From Adiantum capillus-veneris (lineage: Eukaryota > Streptophyta > Polypodiopsida > Polypodiales > Pteridaceae), in contig CM043950.1 of the NCBI GenBank assembly GCA_014529385.2, forward strand, positions 77,078,435 to 77,142,434: a DNA stretch of 64,000 nucleotides. The letters run 5' to 3'. Position 1 is the stretch's first letter. Each line of letters begins with the position of its first letter. Below, one piece after another: positions 1-10,696 of this stretch. The notes under the pieces were generated by a model. It searched no databases. It was given only the letters and a program-made list of their open reading frames with translations, and was not told the origin of the DNA. The position numbers were made by a program, and so were the translations under genes.

Positions 1-491
1 TGTTTTCATCATAACTTTTACAAACGAACTCAGAACAGATCAATCCAGGTACTCAAAACGACGGGAATAGTTCTGTTCTACAAGGCAATGTGAACAGAAT
101 TGTAAAACACGTCTTTATTTGACTGAAAACACAACTTTTAGATCGCGACTCATAGAACCTCTATTTTTGGGTCTCCACTACTTTTTCAACTTATTTTAAG
201 CCTACCCATGCATTTTAAGCTAAAACACATAAATATAAAATACTGATATTAATAAAAATCTCAATTTTATTGTTCATAGATAGACTATCTGTTATTCATT
301 AATCTTTATCAAATAGGTCTTTGGTGTATTATTTAAAAAAATAATATATGTTTTCTCTTAATATCTTAAACTCATTCATATAAGCTCTATTTAATAGACT
401 ATGCAACAATCTTTCAAATCGTGCTAAATGAAAGATATGCCCTATTATATTCTTTTCGACTTTAAGAACTTCAAAGATTAGTCCTATTACA
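1..491 (-). repeat. Element A 3' LTR, cut by the window start
   Basis: On the minus strand the LTR begins TGTAATAGGAC just after a purine-rich tract, and it matches the first half of the LTRs at 4530-5636, 49179-50241 and 51119-53492. Only about the first 490 bp are inside the window. Confidence 0.85.
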
Positions 492-503
492 TTCTCCCCT
501 TAT
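492..503 (-). other. Polypurine tract of element A
   Basis: The minus strand reads ATAAGGGGAGAA immediately before the LTR start TGTAATAG. The same tract-LTR junction, with one change, occurs on the plus strand at 51107-51120. It is the expected primer site for plus-strand DNA synthesis. Confidence 0.8.
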
Positions 504-1244
504 CAAAATTAACTTTGTCCTCAGAGATGGAAAGAGAGGGAAATTCTCTTTGCAAAACACTAAGATCAACCCATGATGCATCCTCTACTGGATAGTTCTG
601 CCACTTAACCAAAACTTCCACAATCTCTATTTCTAAGATGTTTAACACGCCTATCTAGCACTAAGTTTGGTTCTACAGTCAATGTTCCTTCATCTTTCAA
701 CTTAGAGTTGTCTTGTAAAACATGATGCACATTTTTCAATAAACTCGCATGAAATACAGGATGCACTTTAACATGAGAAGGCAATTCTAATTTGTAAGCT
801 AATGAACCAATGCGCTTCAAAATTTTAAATGGCCCAGCAAATCCTAGAGACAATCTTCTATCCTTTTCAAGAATCAAATGAGACTTCTCAGGAATAACCT
901 TTAAAAAAAACCATATCACCAGTTTCATACTCCACAACACGATGTTTCTTGTCATAATACAGTTTATGTCTCTTTTGAGCTTCTCTAATATTCCCCCTGA
1001 TTTTGGCCAACTTGCTATCCATTTTCTCAAGCATCTCATGTGACAGTTCTACCTTATTCCTCGAGTTAAGAAAATTAATAGGTGTGGGATAGTTATAGCC
1101 ATACATTGCCTCAAACGGAGTCATCCTAATAGATGAATGATATGAACTGTTATATGCAAATTTAACCAAAGGCAGATATTCATTCCAATTAGATTGGTTT
1201 TCATTGACATACATTCGTAACATATCTTCTAAAATACGATTCAC
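504..1244 (-). pseudogene. Integrase C-terminus and chromodomain remnant (element A)
   Basis: The minus strand encodes the C-terminal part of a Ty3/gypsy integrase in two overlapping frames. The upstream frame (888-1244) starts in the region after the second catalytic Asp and includes [15 protein letters not shown], the segment carrying the catalytic Glu, and a basic stretch ending near GDMVFFK. The second frame (605-1039) continues through LGFAGPFKILKRIG and LPSHVKVHPVFHASLLK, typical of the chromovirus integrase C-terminus. A further frame change near 610-640 is followed by VLVKWQNYP and DASWVD, a recognisable chromodomain just before the polypurine tract. The frame changes make this a pseudogene. 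The chromodomain is normally thought to steer integration to particular chromatin. Confidence 0.85.
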
Positions 1245-1325
1245 TCTCTCCGTTTTTCCATCTGTTTGAGGATGAAAAGTGGTAGAAATGCATAACTGGG
1301 TACCTATAGAGTCAAAAGTCGCTCT

Positions 1326-2174
1326 CTAGAAATGAGAAGTGAACTTAGAATCCCTGTCAGACACTATGCTCTTGGGCATGCCATGCAAACGAAATATATC
1401 TTTCACAAACAAGCGTGCAATGGTCAATGCAGTATCAGTTATTTTTACAAGAAAAATGTGAGCTTGTTTTGTGAGTCTATCTACCACCACAAAGATCAAA
1501 TCATACCCTCCATGAGTAGTAGGATGTCTAATGATAAAGTCCATGGATATAGACTCCCACTTCTGTAAAGGAATGTCTAAGGGTTGAAGGTCACTAGGCA
1601 TCCTCTTATGTTCAATCATAACTTGTTGACATTGAAAGCATTCACACACATAATTCTTAACCTCCAATTTCATACGCGGCCAAAAGAATGAAGTTTTAAT
1701 CTTTTCATATATCTTATTCAATCCAGGATGACCAGAAAAAGGTGAATTATGACACTCATGCAAAATTTGACTCTTAAAAACAGAATTTGAAGGAATACAC
1801 AAGCCGTCATAATAATACAAATTTCCCTTATACAAGTGATATCTGTTCTCATACATCTCACCAATATTCTCACGCAAGAATTTTAAAATAGGTATATAAA
1901 AAGAATCATTTTCAACTTCAGCATGTATCTCATCAATCAAATTGGACCGCACAACAGTCAACAAATTACACATGGGCCTACGACTCAATGCATCTGCAAC
2001 TTTATTTTTTTTTCCACACAAATACTTCAAATCAAAGTCATACTCAGCCAACAAATCAATCCATCTTCTTTGTTTGTTATTTAACAATGGCTGAGTGAAA
2101 ATATACTTCAAGTTTTGATGATAAGTAGGCAATTCAAATTTTACACCAAGAAAAAGATGACGCCAATGCTTCAA
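1326..2174 (-). pseudogene. RNase H C-terminus plus integrase N-terminus and core (element A)
   Basis: This 282-codon frame is the longest intact piece of pol in element A. It starts in the end of RNase H, with VADALSRRP about 65 residues in, passes through a spacer, and enters integrase with the HHCC zinc-binding pattern (HECHNSPFSGHPG, then CECFQCQQ). The catalytic core follows: ISMDFI holds the first Asp, VVVDRLTKQAHI is a family signature and SDRDSKF holds the second Asp. The frame is lost just after this, so the third acidic residue lies in the next piece (888-1244). It encodes no complete enzyme. Confidence 0.88.
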
Positions 2175-2513
2175 TGCATGAACAACAGCAAAGCAATTCT
2201 AGATCATGTGTTGCATAGTTCAATTCATGTTGTCTTAATTTCCTAGACTCATATACAACCACTCTTCCCTCTTGTGTCAAAACACAACCTAATTGTTCAC
2301 CACTAGCGTCACAGGACACAACAAACGGTTTGCCCATCTCACGAACTTTTAAAACACAATTTTACGCCATTTTATCCTTCAGGGTCTCAAAAGCAGTCTC
2401 ACAGCTACAAGTCCACACAAAACCCTTATCTTTCTTGGTCAATTCGGTCAAAGAACTTGCTATCTTAGAGAAATCTTTAATGTGTGCTCTCTCATATTAT
2501 GCTAAACCCCATT
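2134..2513 (-). pseudogene. RNase H N-terminus and reverse-transcriptase tail (element A)
   Basis: The 2134-2337 frame reads FVVSCDASGEQLGCVLTQ, then VVVYESRKL and an ELNYATHDLELL segment. This is the N-terminal half of a Ty3/gypsy RNase H domain, with the first catalytic Asp in DAS. It overlaps the next frame by about 40 bp, so a frameshift separates the two halves of RNase H. Bases 2338-2513 are colinear with 3775-3920 and represent the RT thumb/connection region, which is out of frame. Homology stops abruptly at about 2513, where LTR sequence begins. Confidence 0.8.
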
Positions 2514-3363
2514 GTCATATGAACAGAATAATAGAGATAGACAGCAAAAGAAAGAGAAAGAGATCTTTGTATTGATGGATTTTTGGGGAGTTTTGATACA
2601 ACAGAGGAGCAATGGAATATATGGGCGCACTCCGTTGTATGGATCTCGAACCTCCTGACCACCCACGAGCTTCAGTCCGCTTGCATACAGCGTCTTAGTC
2701 GCACTCGCACTCGCACCCGCAGAAGAGGAGATCTGTGAATGATCCTCAAATGCACCACCGGTCGTGCTTTTAGCCTTCTTTTCCTCGAAAATCCTATGAC
2801 TTCTCAAAATAGCCTCTTTTTTAGGCGTTCAGTCAACTCGATTTTCGCACCGAGTATACCTGCGAGAATAAGATAAGAAGATGATCGCTAAGCGATCCGT
2901 AAAGGTTAGATTTTTATCATGACACTTTGCACAAATGTTGTTTCACAAATTGATTTCTACATCCCCTACAAATTAGCCAAAAGATCATACTCGTGCAACC
3001 AATTCAACATAATAATCAAAGTAAAAAAATATAATTATGTACTTTCATAATCTCAACTGCAATAGTCCACCATGAAGAAACAAATCCACTTCTTGGTGGA
3101 TGCAGGAAGAGCTGTATGATGTTGTATGTCTCCCTATCCCTGTGTATACTACACTGCTATTGCCTTCTGTTTGTTTTCATCATAACTTTTACAAACGAAC
3201 TCAGAATAGAGCAATCCAGGTACTCAAAACGACGGGAATAGGTCTGGTCTACAAGGCTGCGTAGACAGAATTGCAAAAAACGACTTTCTTTGATTAAAAA
3301 CGCAGCTTTTAGATCGCGACTCCTAAAACCTCTATTTTTGGGTCTCCACTACTTTTTCAACTT
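2514..3363 (-). repeat. Partial LTR of element A
   Basis: This is colinear with 4533-5360, the 3' part of the 5' LTR on the minus strand. It lacks the first 270 bp or so of the LTR. At its right end the sequence passes from LTR into integrase at a shared TTTCAACTTA, present in both parent sequences (near 183-192 and 695-704). At its left end it is joined to RT sequence. Confidence 0.8.
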
Positions 3364-3772
3364 AGAGTTGTCCTATAAAACATGATGCACGTTACGAACA
3401 TAATTTTTCAATAAACTCACATGAAATATAGGATTCACTTTGACATGAGAAGGCAATTCCAATTTGATATCAATCCATCTTCTTTGTCTGTTATTTAACA
3501 ATGGCTGAGTGAAAATATACTTCAAGTTTTGATGATAAGTAGGCAATTCAAATTTTACACCAAGCAAAAGATGACGCCAATGCTTCAATGCATGAACAAC
3601 AACAAAGCAATTCTAGATCATGTGTTGCATAGTTCAATTCATGTTGTCTTAATTTCCTAGGCTCATATACAACCACTCTTCCCTCTTGTGTCAAAACACA
3701 ACCTAATTGTTCACCACTAGCGTCATAGGACACAACAAATGATTTGCCCATCTCAGGAACTTTAAAACACAA
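3364..3772 (-). pseudogene. Scrambled integrase/RNase H fragment (element A)
   Basis: Sequence equivalent to 695-795 (the integrase end, with KLELPSHVKVNPIFHVSLLK) is joined near 3465 to sequence equivalent to 2054 onward (RNase H, with FTQPLLNN and QRRWID). About 1.25 kb of integrase and RNase H is missing between them. From 3548 to 3772 the RNase H N-terminal half is again readable (VVSYDASGEQLGCVL). It is clearly non-functional. Confidence 0.8.
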
Positions 3773-4510
3773 TTTTATGCCATTTTATCCTTCAGGGTCT
3801 CAAAAGCAGTCTCACAGCTACAAGTCCACACAAAACCCTTGTCTTTCTTGGTCAATTCGGTCAAAGGACTTGCTATCTTAGAGAAATCTTTAATGTGTGC
3901 TCTCTCATATTATGCTAGACCCCTAAAGCTTCTTACATCCCTTAATGACTTAGGTGTTGGCCACTCCACAATAGTCTTAACTTTATCAAGATCAATGTGA
4001 ATCCCCTCTTTAGAAATCACTCTTCCCAAATACACAATCTGATCCTTTGCAAAAGAATACTTACTTGCTTTGTATACAATTTATGTTCACTCAAAACTTC
4101 AAATTATTTCTTTAAATGCAATGCATGATCTTCTTTATTCTTAGAATACACAAAAATATCTTCCAAGAATACCAGAATGAAGTCATCAAGATACGGATGA
4201 AAAATATTATTCATTAAGCACATGAAAGTTTTTGGTGCATTAGTCAAACCAAAAGCAAGAACTGTAAATTCATAATGCCCATAACGTGTACGAAAATCAG
4301 TCTTTGGAATGTCCTCGGCCTTAATGCGGATTTGATGGTAGCCAGAACAAAGGTCAACCTTGTGGCACAACTGAAATGGATAAGCAATTCATCTATGTGA
4401 GCAAGAGGATATTTGTTCTTAATGGTCTGTCTGTTTAATCTCGTAGTCGCCGAATCAGGTCTTCTTGCTCCTTCATCTTCCTCTCGTATCCTTCTATGTC
4501 CAGAATCAAC
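3773..4510 (-). pseudogene. Reverse transcriptase remnant (element A)
   Basis: Two minus-strand frames hold parts of a Ty3/gypsy RT. Bases 4244-4528 begin at the PBS and run through a short leader into [19 protein letters not shown], an N-terminal RT segment. Bases 4104-4370 continue with [20 protein letters not shown] and [14 protein letters not shown]. The catalytic box reads [11 protein letters not shown] where this family normally has F-I-D-D, so one catalytic aspartate is replaced by glutamate. Gag and protease, which should lie between the PBS and RT, are absent. Confidence 0.85.
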
Positions 4511-4515
4511 CGCTT

Positions 4516-4527
4516 GCTCTGGTACCA
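4516..4527 (-). other. Primer-binding site of element A
   Basis: The minus strand reads TGGTACCAGAGC two or three bases after the LTR end. This is one base from the TGGTATCAGAGC (tRNA-Met type) site used by several other elements in this window. Confidence 0.75.
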
Positions 4528-4529
4528 AT

Positions 4530-5636
4530 TATCACAGGAAAAGAATAATAGAGATGGACATCAAAAGATAAAGAAAGAGATCTTTGTACTGATGGATTTT
4601 TGCAGAGTTTTGATACAACAGAGAAGCAATGGAATATATTGGCGCACTCCATTGTACGAAGATCCAACCTCCCGACCACCCCCGAGCTTCAGTTCGCTTG
4701 CATGCAGTGTCTCACTCGCACTCGCACTCGCAGAAGAAGAGATCAGTGAATGATCCCCAAACGCACCACTCGTCGTGCTTTTATCTTCCTTTTTCTCCAA
4801 AAGCCTGCGAATTCTCAAAATAGTTGCTTTTTAGGCATTCAATCAACTCGATTTTTGCACCAAGTATACCTACGAGAATAAGATAAGAACGTGATTGCTA
4901 AGCGATCCGTGAAGGTTAGATTTTTATCATGACACTTTGCATAGATCCTGTTTCACACCTTGATTTATGCATCGCCTAGAAAATAGCCAAAAGAACATAC
5001 TCGTGCAACCAATTCAACATGATAATCAAAGTAAACAAACATAATTATGTACCTTCATAATCTCAATTTCAATAGTCTACCATGAAGAAACAAATCCACT
5101 TCTTGGTTGATAGTAGCACGGAGAGCTGTATGATGTTATATGTCTGTCTGTCCCTGTGTATACTACACTGCTACTGCCTTCTGTTTGTTTCCATCATAAC
5201 TTTTACAAACGAACTCAGAACAGAGCAATCCAGGTACCTAAAACGACGGGAATAGGTCTGGTCTACAAGGCCTCGAAATTGCAAAGAACGTCTTTATTTG
5301 GCTGAAAATGGAACTTTTAAGTCGCGACTCATAAAACCTCTATTTTTGGGTCTCCACTACTTTTTCAATTTATTTTAAGCCTACCCATGCATTTTAAGCT
5401 AAATCTTAATTTTACTATTCATACACAGACTATCTGTTATTTATTAATCTTTATCAAATACATCTTTAGTGTATTATTAAAAAAAATAATATATGTTTTC
5501 TCTGAATATCTTAAACTCATTCATATAAGCTCTATTTAATAGACTATGCAACAATCTTTCAAATCGTGCTAAACGAAAGATATGCCCTACTATATTCTTT
5601 TCGACTTTAAGAACTACAAAGATTAGTCCTATTACA
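4530..5636 (-). repeat. Element A 5' LTR
   Basis: About 1.1 kb. It begins TGTAATAGGAC on the minus strand at 5636 and ends just before the PBS. Its first 480 bp match 1-491 closely. Its 3' half differs from that of the LTRs at 49179 and 51119 apart from short conserved blocks such as GGGGGTGGTCGGGAGGTT. The flank at 5637 joins directly to element W sequence. Confidence 0.82.
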
Positions 5637-8036
5637 TGATACTATGGTCTCTCCATAAATTTATAAGAAACGGAAGCGGTGCTCTACCTCGTAGCATTTA
5701 TGTGTTGCACCAAAAAAATGCATGCGCATAGGAAATTGGATGCAGATAACGGACCTTGCAATGTTTTCGAGCTCGAGTCACGCTTATGCAATTGGAAGGT
5801 ACAATGTTGTGAATATATGTCATCCTACCATACACAAAGAATGTAGATGTTACTTTATGTTCTATGTCCTTTGATCAATATTACCCTATCTCTCTCTGTG
5901 TATGTGTGTATGTGTGTGTGTGTGTGTGTGTGCTCGTTGTAAGCTACTTCAGTCAGTAATCATGTCTTCTTGCCTCCTTGCTCACTAACCCACGTTATGT
6001 ATCATGCTTCCTAAATGCACATGATAATGTACATCTTGAGGGAAGAATCCCCATAGCGAAAGGTATTATATTCTATCATCTCATCAATAATCCAACCGGG
6101 CATTCAACAAACTACTATTACGTGACATTTATGGCCATTAGTATGGGTGGCATCCCGCTCGATATAATTCACCTTCAAAATAGATCAAAAAAGTGACGGG
6201 GACGTTGGAAAGGGGGAAGTGGGAAAACCACCAGCACACTAATTGAACGCCTCTCTATAGCCCAGTGATCTCACAACACCCCTATCCCCTAGCAAACACA
6301 CACCTAGATACACAATCTTCAAACAATTATTGACCAAGCCCATGACCAACCAACCTAGATTATAGATACCTCAGCTACAAATCATACCATGATGGCTTTC
6401 ATCTATAACCCTGTAGAGAAGCATGTAACAAATAGGCAATCCAATAACAATCGATACTAAAAACCCCTACCCAATCTTTGAAATACATCTGTTTTCCCTC
6501 AAGCTTGGAGACTTGTATACATCAACATCCATATAGGGAGCAATCACACATGTTATATAACCACAAGCTTTACTACCCCTCGCACATATCCTACTCACAC
6601 ACACATATGGCTACAATAGCTAGAGAGAAAATCAACATTGATGTGAGAACTAACTGGACCAATATCATGGTAGAGATTTCCATTATAGGGTGTACAACAA
6701 TGATACTCCAAGCATGCCTATGATCTCCCTCTTTGATGTTGATTCGAGCTCCCAATTCTTTGCCTTTTGTCCCCCAACACCTTGCACTACAAGCAACCTT
6801 CTTCGTAGCCGCTCCTTCGCATGCACTAGGTCTCACAAATATGGCGTTCGGCAGCACCCTCGTTACCTCCTGCTTGAAGGCCACCATTGATACTCTCTTG
6901 TAGCAACCTACAGCCCTTCACCTTCTCATACTCAGGCCCTGTCCTAGCTCTCAATCATTCCACCTCCTTGTCCTGTACTGCAGTCACCCCATGGCTTTCC
7001 CTCCTCTTGCTCCCTGTAGTCGGCAACCTGCCAATCTCCAAAAAAAACGCCAGTCGCCATTGGCTTTTGCAAAACTGGCCCCTCCAATCAAACTGAGGTA
7101 CTGCCCTGCAACCCGATGCTCAAGCCCTGTCCCCTCTACTCTACCCGGTTGGCAAGACCACCTCAGTCCTAGCGGCCCTCGTCTCTTCCTCACCCTTTCG
7201 CGACTCCTCCACAGCACCTGCCTTTGCAGCCACGTCAACACCGGCTCTCGGCCCTCGGTGTCAACTCTCCACCTCATGCTGCTTCACTTGCATCCCACCT
7301 TCTCCTTCTCATGCGCTGCAAGTGGGCCTTCCCCCTCCTCTGCATGCGAGGCCAGATGGCCCTTCCTTCCTCTCGCGCTCCTCCATGCACTCGGTCTGGC
7401 ATCCACATGGCGTCTCCTTCTATGTCACGCTGCTTGTCCACTGCTGCAACACGCTAGTTTTTTTTCAATAGCTTTTAAAACCTTTTGGGCTTGGCCTCCT
7501 TGCACACACCAGCAACCGTCGGCTTTAATCCGCCTCAAAAAAACAAGACCTTTGCCTTGATTATCATAGCTTCCTCTACACGATATGTCTTCTCCTTGAT
7601 AAAGCACAAACTCGTCTCGATCCTTGTGACCTTCAAACGTATGCACCCCCTTGGAGAGTCGCCAAATAACGGTCTTTGAGCTCGACCAACTTTAACATCC
7701 ATTTTGCCTACACCATTGCACCATCACTTAGGGCTTCAATCTGCTATGTTTGATCGGTTATGTATCACATCCGTCATACACATCATTGTGAAACCTGCTC
7801 AAAAATGTATCTGATACTACCTGCCAAATTGCAATACCATTATCCTACTTAATATCGCGCACCGGCTCTGCAGGCTTCACCTTGTGTTGACAAAAACTGG
7901 GTGCACCAACATTGTCATATTTAGGAGTTAAGAATCCGATACTACCCACCCAACCATGCTATCTTGTAGCCTCACCCTAGCGTACACACTGTCTGGCCAT
8001 GGCGGTGGATTTTCCCATAGGACCCATATCCTTACA
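5637..8036 (-). repeat. Element W 3' LTR, copy 1 (truncated by element A)
   Basis: The segment is colinear with 54519-56951. On the minus strand the LTR starts TGTAAGGATATGGG at 8036, just after a purine-rich tract. Its other end is cut by element A at 5636. The segment is non-coding: the GC-rich frames around 6990-7560 are not conserved as protein between the two copies. I see no gene in it. Confidence 0.75.
5897..5932. repeat. (TG)n microsatellite
   Basis: A TG-dinucleotide run with two TATG interruptions. The matching run in the second W copy (about 54780-54810) is shorter, so the site is length-variable. Confidence 0.9.
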
Positions 8037-8051
8037 TTACCCCCGCCCCTT
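8037..8051 (-). other. Polypurine tract of element W, copy 1
   Basis: The minus strand reads AAGGGGCGGGGGTAA directly before the LTR start TGTAAGG. Copy 2 (56952-56965) has the cleaner AAGGGGGGAGGTAA. Confidence 0.7.
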
Positions 8052-8065
8052 GGAGAATCATTTTT

Positions 8066-8207
8066 TGTTGAGAGAGAAGGAGAGAACACAGAAGTAGAAC
8101 CCCAAAGTGTGTAGAATACACACATGAGATGATGTATATATAGAGGGGACCTGGGTGCCATATATAGAGAAGCCATATATTGAGTAGCTTCACATATAAG
8201 CTCAACA
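8066..8207 (-). repeat. Short LTR (3' LTR of copy a)
   Basis: 142 bp, TGTTGAGC...CTCAACA on the minus strand. It is near-identical to 10326-10467 and 10697-10838. Confidence 0.88.
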
Positions 8208-8859
8208 CCCCTGCTCAAATAAGGGTCCCTAACTGTGGATGAAAAAACCCTTGGGGGATCAAGGGAAAAACCCACAGCTCTATATACACCCACCGTTATA
8301 TTATAAAAATCATTGAATATACAAATGTTTACGAAGAGCTACATCACTCCTTTTACAATGAATGTTTTATGAGGAGTTACATTGCTCCTATCAAATACAA
8401 TAATGAATACAAAGGTTCAATAAAGAGGTGTAAAAGCTATCGATTAGCTTGTAATCAAAAGTGTCTCTGTGAATCTGCTGTGTAGCTTGTGATCAATATC
8501 GCATCACCAAACATGTCTTCATGTTGTCATCAATATGGCATCACCAAACATATCTTCATAAATCTTTTATTGTCACCAAGTTTGTCTTCATAAAATCAAT
8601 TCTTTGATCAATCCTACATAGATCATAGACTCCAAAAAAAAACATGTCATGAAAATTATTAGCATCGTTAATGAAATAATTACGTTCACAATGCCATAAG
8701 AGATGGTTCGCGACGCCACTCTTTTGACGACATATATACGCACGACAACATATGGTATATAAAGTATAAACGTAAAAGTACAAAATGTGTGATTACGTGA
8801 TACAAATGATATGTGTATATACTACATAAAACAACATTTATCAATATAGTGATCAATGA

Positions 8860-9340
8860 ATACCATCAAAGTATTAACAAAATATCATCATTATGTCAAT
8901 AAAAATGAATAAATGATCATGGTATCAACGAAAAGCATCATGATATCACCGAGAATAATCATTGTATCAACGAAACAACATCATGGCATCACCGAGAATA
9001 ACCATGGTATCAACGAAATATCATCATGGCATCACCGAGAATAACCATGGTATCAACGAAACAACATCATGGTATCACCGAGAATAACCATGGTATCAAC
9101 AAAACATCATCATGGTATCAATAAAAAGCACCATAGAATCAACTAAATATCATCATGGAATCACCGAGAATAACCATGGTATCAACGAAATATCATCATG
9201 GCACCACCGAGAATAACCATGGTATCAATGGCAGTATCAACGAAAATCACCATGACCAAAGTATTAACAAAAAATTATCATGGTACCATCAAAATCACTA
9301 TGGTATCAATGAGAAATTATCAATAAAACGACGTAAACTA
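8860..9340. repeat. About 43-bp tandem array with ACCATGGT core (copy a)
   Basis: A loose repeat of ATCATGGTATCACCGAGAAT followed by AACCATGGTATCAACGAA and AACAAC. The 43-bp unit is itself two related halves of about 21 bp, and each unit carries the palindrome ACCATGGT. The same array occurs, often in the other orientation, at 36890-37400, 44570-45075 and 59085-59640. Confidence 0.85.
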
Positions 9341-9589
9341 TATCTCTAAAAGAATAATTATACGAGAATCAATGAACGAGTATATCATATAACAAAAGAT
9401 CATGTACCAACAGTAGCTCGATAGAATTTGGACGATCATCAACGGCTTGACTGAATCGGAACGATGTGTAACTGGCTTCTGCAGCAAAGTTACGTCAGTA
9501 ACAAATATATGATTGATGAAGAAAAATATAATTGAGAAGTTTTCAATTATGAGAAAAATGAAAAGCAAAAAGTAAAATTTTGATTTTCA

Positions 9590-10275
9590 AACATATTCGC
9601 AGTCTGAGACGATAACCCAAAATTGGTGCAGAATTTAGAGAAACTTTCTTCTGCAAAGTTATAGACCACATCGATTCCAATCCCCATCGCGGGTAGTTCC
9701 TTCTGCAAAGTTGTAGACCACATCAATTCTGGTCTCTCACGCGGGTAGTTTCTGCAAAATCGTTTTCAATAAGCACAAAAATCAAAAACAAAAAGCGAAA
9801 ATTGCTTTTCAGGTATGTACGCAGTCCGCGAACGATAACCCAAAATCGGTGCAGAATTTGAAAACACTTTCTTCTGCAAAGTTGTAGACCACATCGATTC
9901 CGGTCTCCATCACAAGTAGTTTCTGCAAAATCGTTTTCAATTAGCAGAAAAATCAAAATCAAAAAGCTGAAGTTGCTTTTCAGGTATGTACGCAGTCCGC
10001 GAACGGTAACTCAAAATCGGTGCAGAATTTGAAAAAACTTCCTTCTGCAAAGTTGTAGACCACATGGATTCCGTTCTCTCTAGCAAGTAGTTTCTGCAAA
10101 ATCGTTTCCAATTAGCAGAAAAATCAAAAACAAAACGCGGAAGCTGTTTTTCAGGTATGTACACAGTCCGCGAACGATAACTCAAAATCGGTGCAGAATT
10201 TGAAGAAACTTCCTTCTGCAAAGTTGTAGACCACATCGATTACGATCCTTTTCGCGGGTAGTTTCTGCAAAATAG
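9590..10275. repeat. About 171-bp tandem array (copy a)
   Basis: Successive CTTCTGCAAAGTTGTAGACC anchors lie at about 9871, 10042 and 10213, giving a 171-bp period, with shorter units at 9648 and 9699. Each unit contains AAAATCGGTGCAGAATTTGA, CAGTCCGCGAACG and TTTTCAGGTATGTACGC. Related arrays lie in the other copies of the family. Confidence 0.85.
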
Positions 10276-10313
10276 ATTTTGATCAGGAGAAAAATTGAAA
10301 ACAAAAACGTACT

Positions 10314-10325
10314 GCTCTGATACCA
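10314..10325 (-). other. Primer-binding site, inner unit of copy a
   Basis: The minus strand reads TGGTATCAGAGC immediately after the LTR end CTCAACA, with no spacer. It matches the 3' end of plant initiator/elongator tRNA-Met as used by many plant LTR elements. Confidence 0.88.
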
Positions 10326-10467
10326 TGTTGAGAGAGAAGGAGAGAACACAGAAGTAGAACCCCAAAGTGTGTAGAATACACACATGAGATGATGTATATA
10401 TAGAGGGGACCTGGGTGCCATATATAGAGAAGCCATATATTGAGTAGCTTCACATGTAAGCTCAACA
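10326..10467 (-). repeat. Short LTR (middle LTR of copy a)
   Basis: 142 bp, shared between the truncated and the full unit of the tandem element. Confidence 0.88.
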
Positions 10468-10684
10468 CCCCCGCTCAAATAAGGGTCCCTAACCGTGGAT
10501 GAAAAAACCCTTGGGGGATCAAGGGCAAAACCCACAGCTCTATATACACCCACCGTTATATTATGAAAATCATTGAATATACAAATGTTTACGAGGAGCT
10601 ACATCACTCCTTTTACAATGAATGTTTTATGAGGAGTTACATTACTCCTATCAAATACAATAATGAATACAAAGGTTCAATATG

Positions 10685-10696
10685 GCTCTGATACCA
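10685..10696 (-). other. Primer-binding site, outer unit of copy a
   Basis: A second TGGTATCAGAGC directly downstream of the 10697-10838 LTR. It is followed by sequence from the 3' end of the internal region, so this unit has lost both arrays. Confidence 0.85.

Larger units (their letters stand above)
1..5636 (-). mobile_element. Chromovirus A (Ty3/gypsy), scrambled double copy
   Basis: Read on the minus strand the order is 5' LTR (5636-4530), PBS, reverse transcriptase, RNase H, a small integrase piece, a partial LTR (3363-2514), the end of RT, RNase H, integrase, chromodomain, polypurine tract and a 3' LTR that runs out of the window at base 1. The layout therefore looks like two copies of one family fused and internally deleted. 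No gag or protease was found; the sequence goes from about 80 bp past the PBS straight into RT. All pol parts carry frameshifts or stops. At its 5' side the element sits inside the LTR of older element W: the flank from 5637 matches uninterrupted sequence from 54519. The other target-site duplication lies outside the window. Confidence 0.85.

Noticed and set aside
1332-1568. Plus-strand frame opposite integrase
   Set aside because: Antisense shadow of clear integrase sequence on the minus strand.
6991-7560. GC-rich plus-strand frame of 189 codons and its minus-strand partner
   Set aside because: Lies in the W LTR. The other copy (55862-56341) has a differently truncated frame and amino-acid-changing differences, and no domain is seen.
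7425-7646. Minus-strand frame of 73 codons conserved between W copies (also 56295-56516)
   Set aside because: Conserved only because the LTR is duplicated; changes are spread over all codon positions and no domain is seen.
9590-10275. A 171-bp period suggesting centromeric alpha-satellite
   Set aside because: Only 4-9 units, inside dispersed LTR elements, in a plant; the length match with primate satellite is coincidence.
10314-10325. GCTCTGATACCA as part of a tRNA gene
   Set aside because: Only 12 bases match tRNA-Met and they lie exactly at LTR ends, so they are primer-binding sites. No complete tRNA gene was found in the window.
9723-10553. Minus-strand frames of 79-123 codons in the 171-bp array and short LTR
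   Set aside because: Repeats of the array read as protein; stops differ between units and copies.
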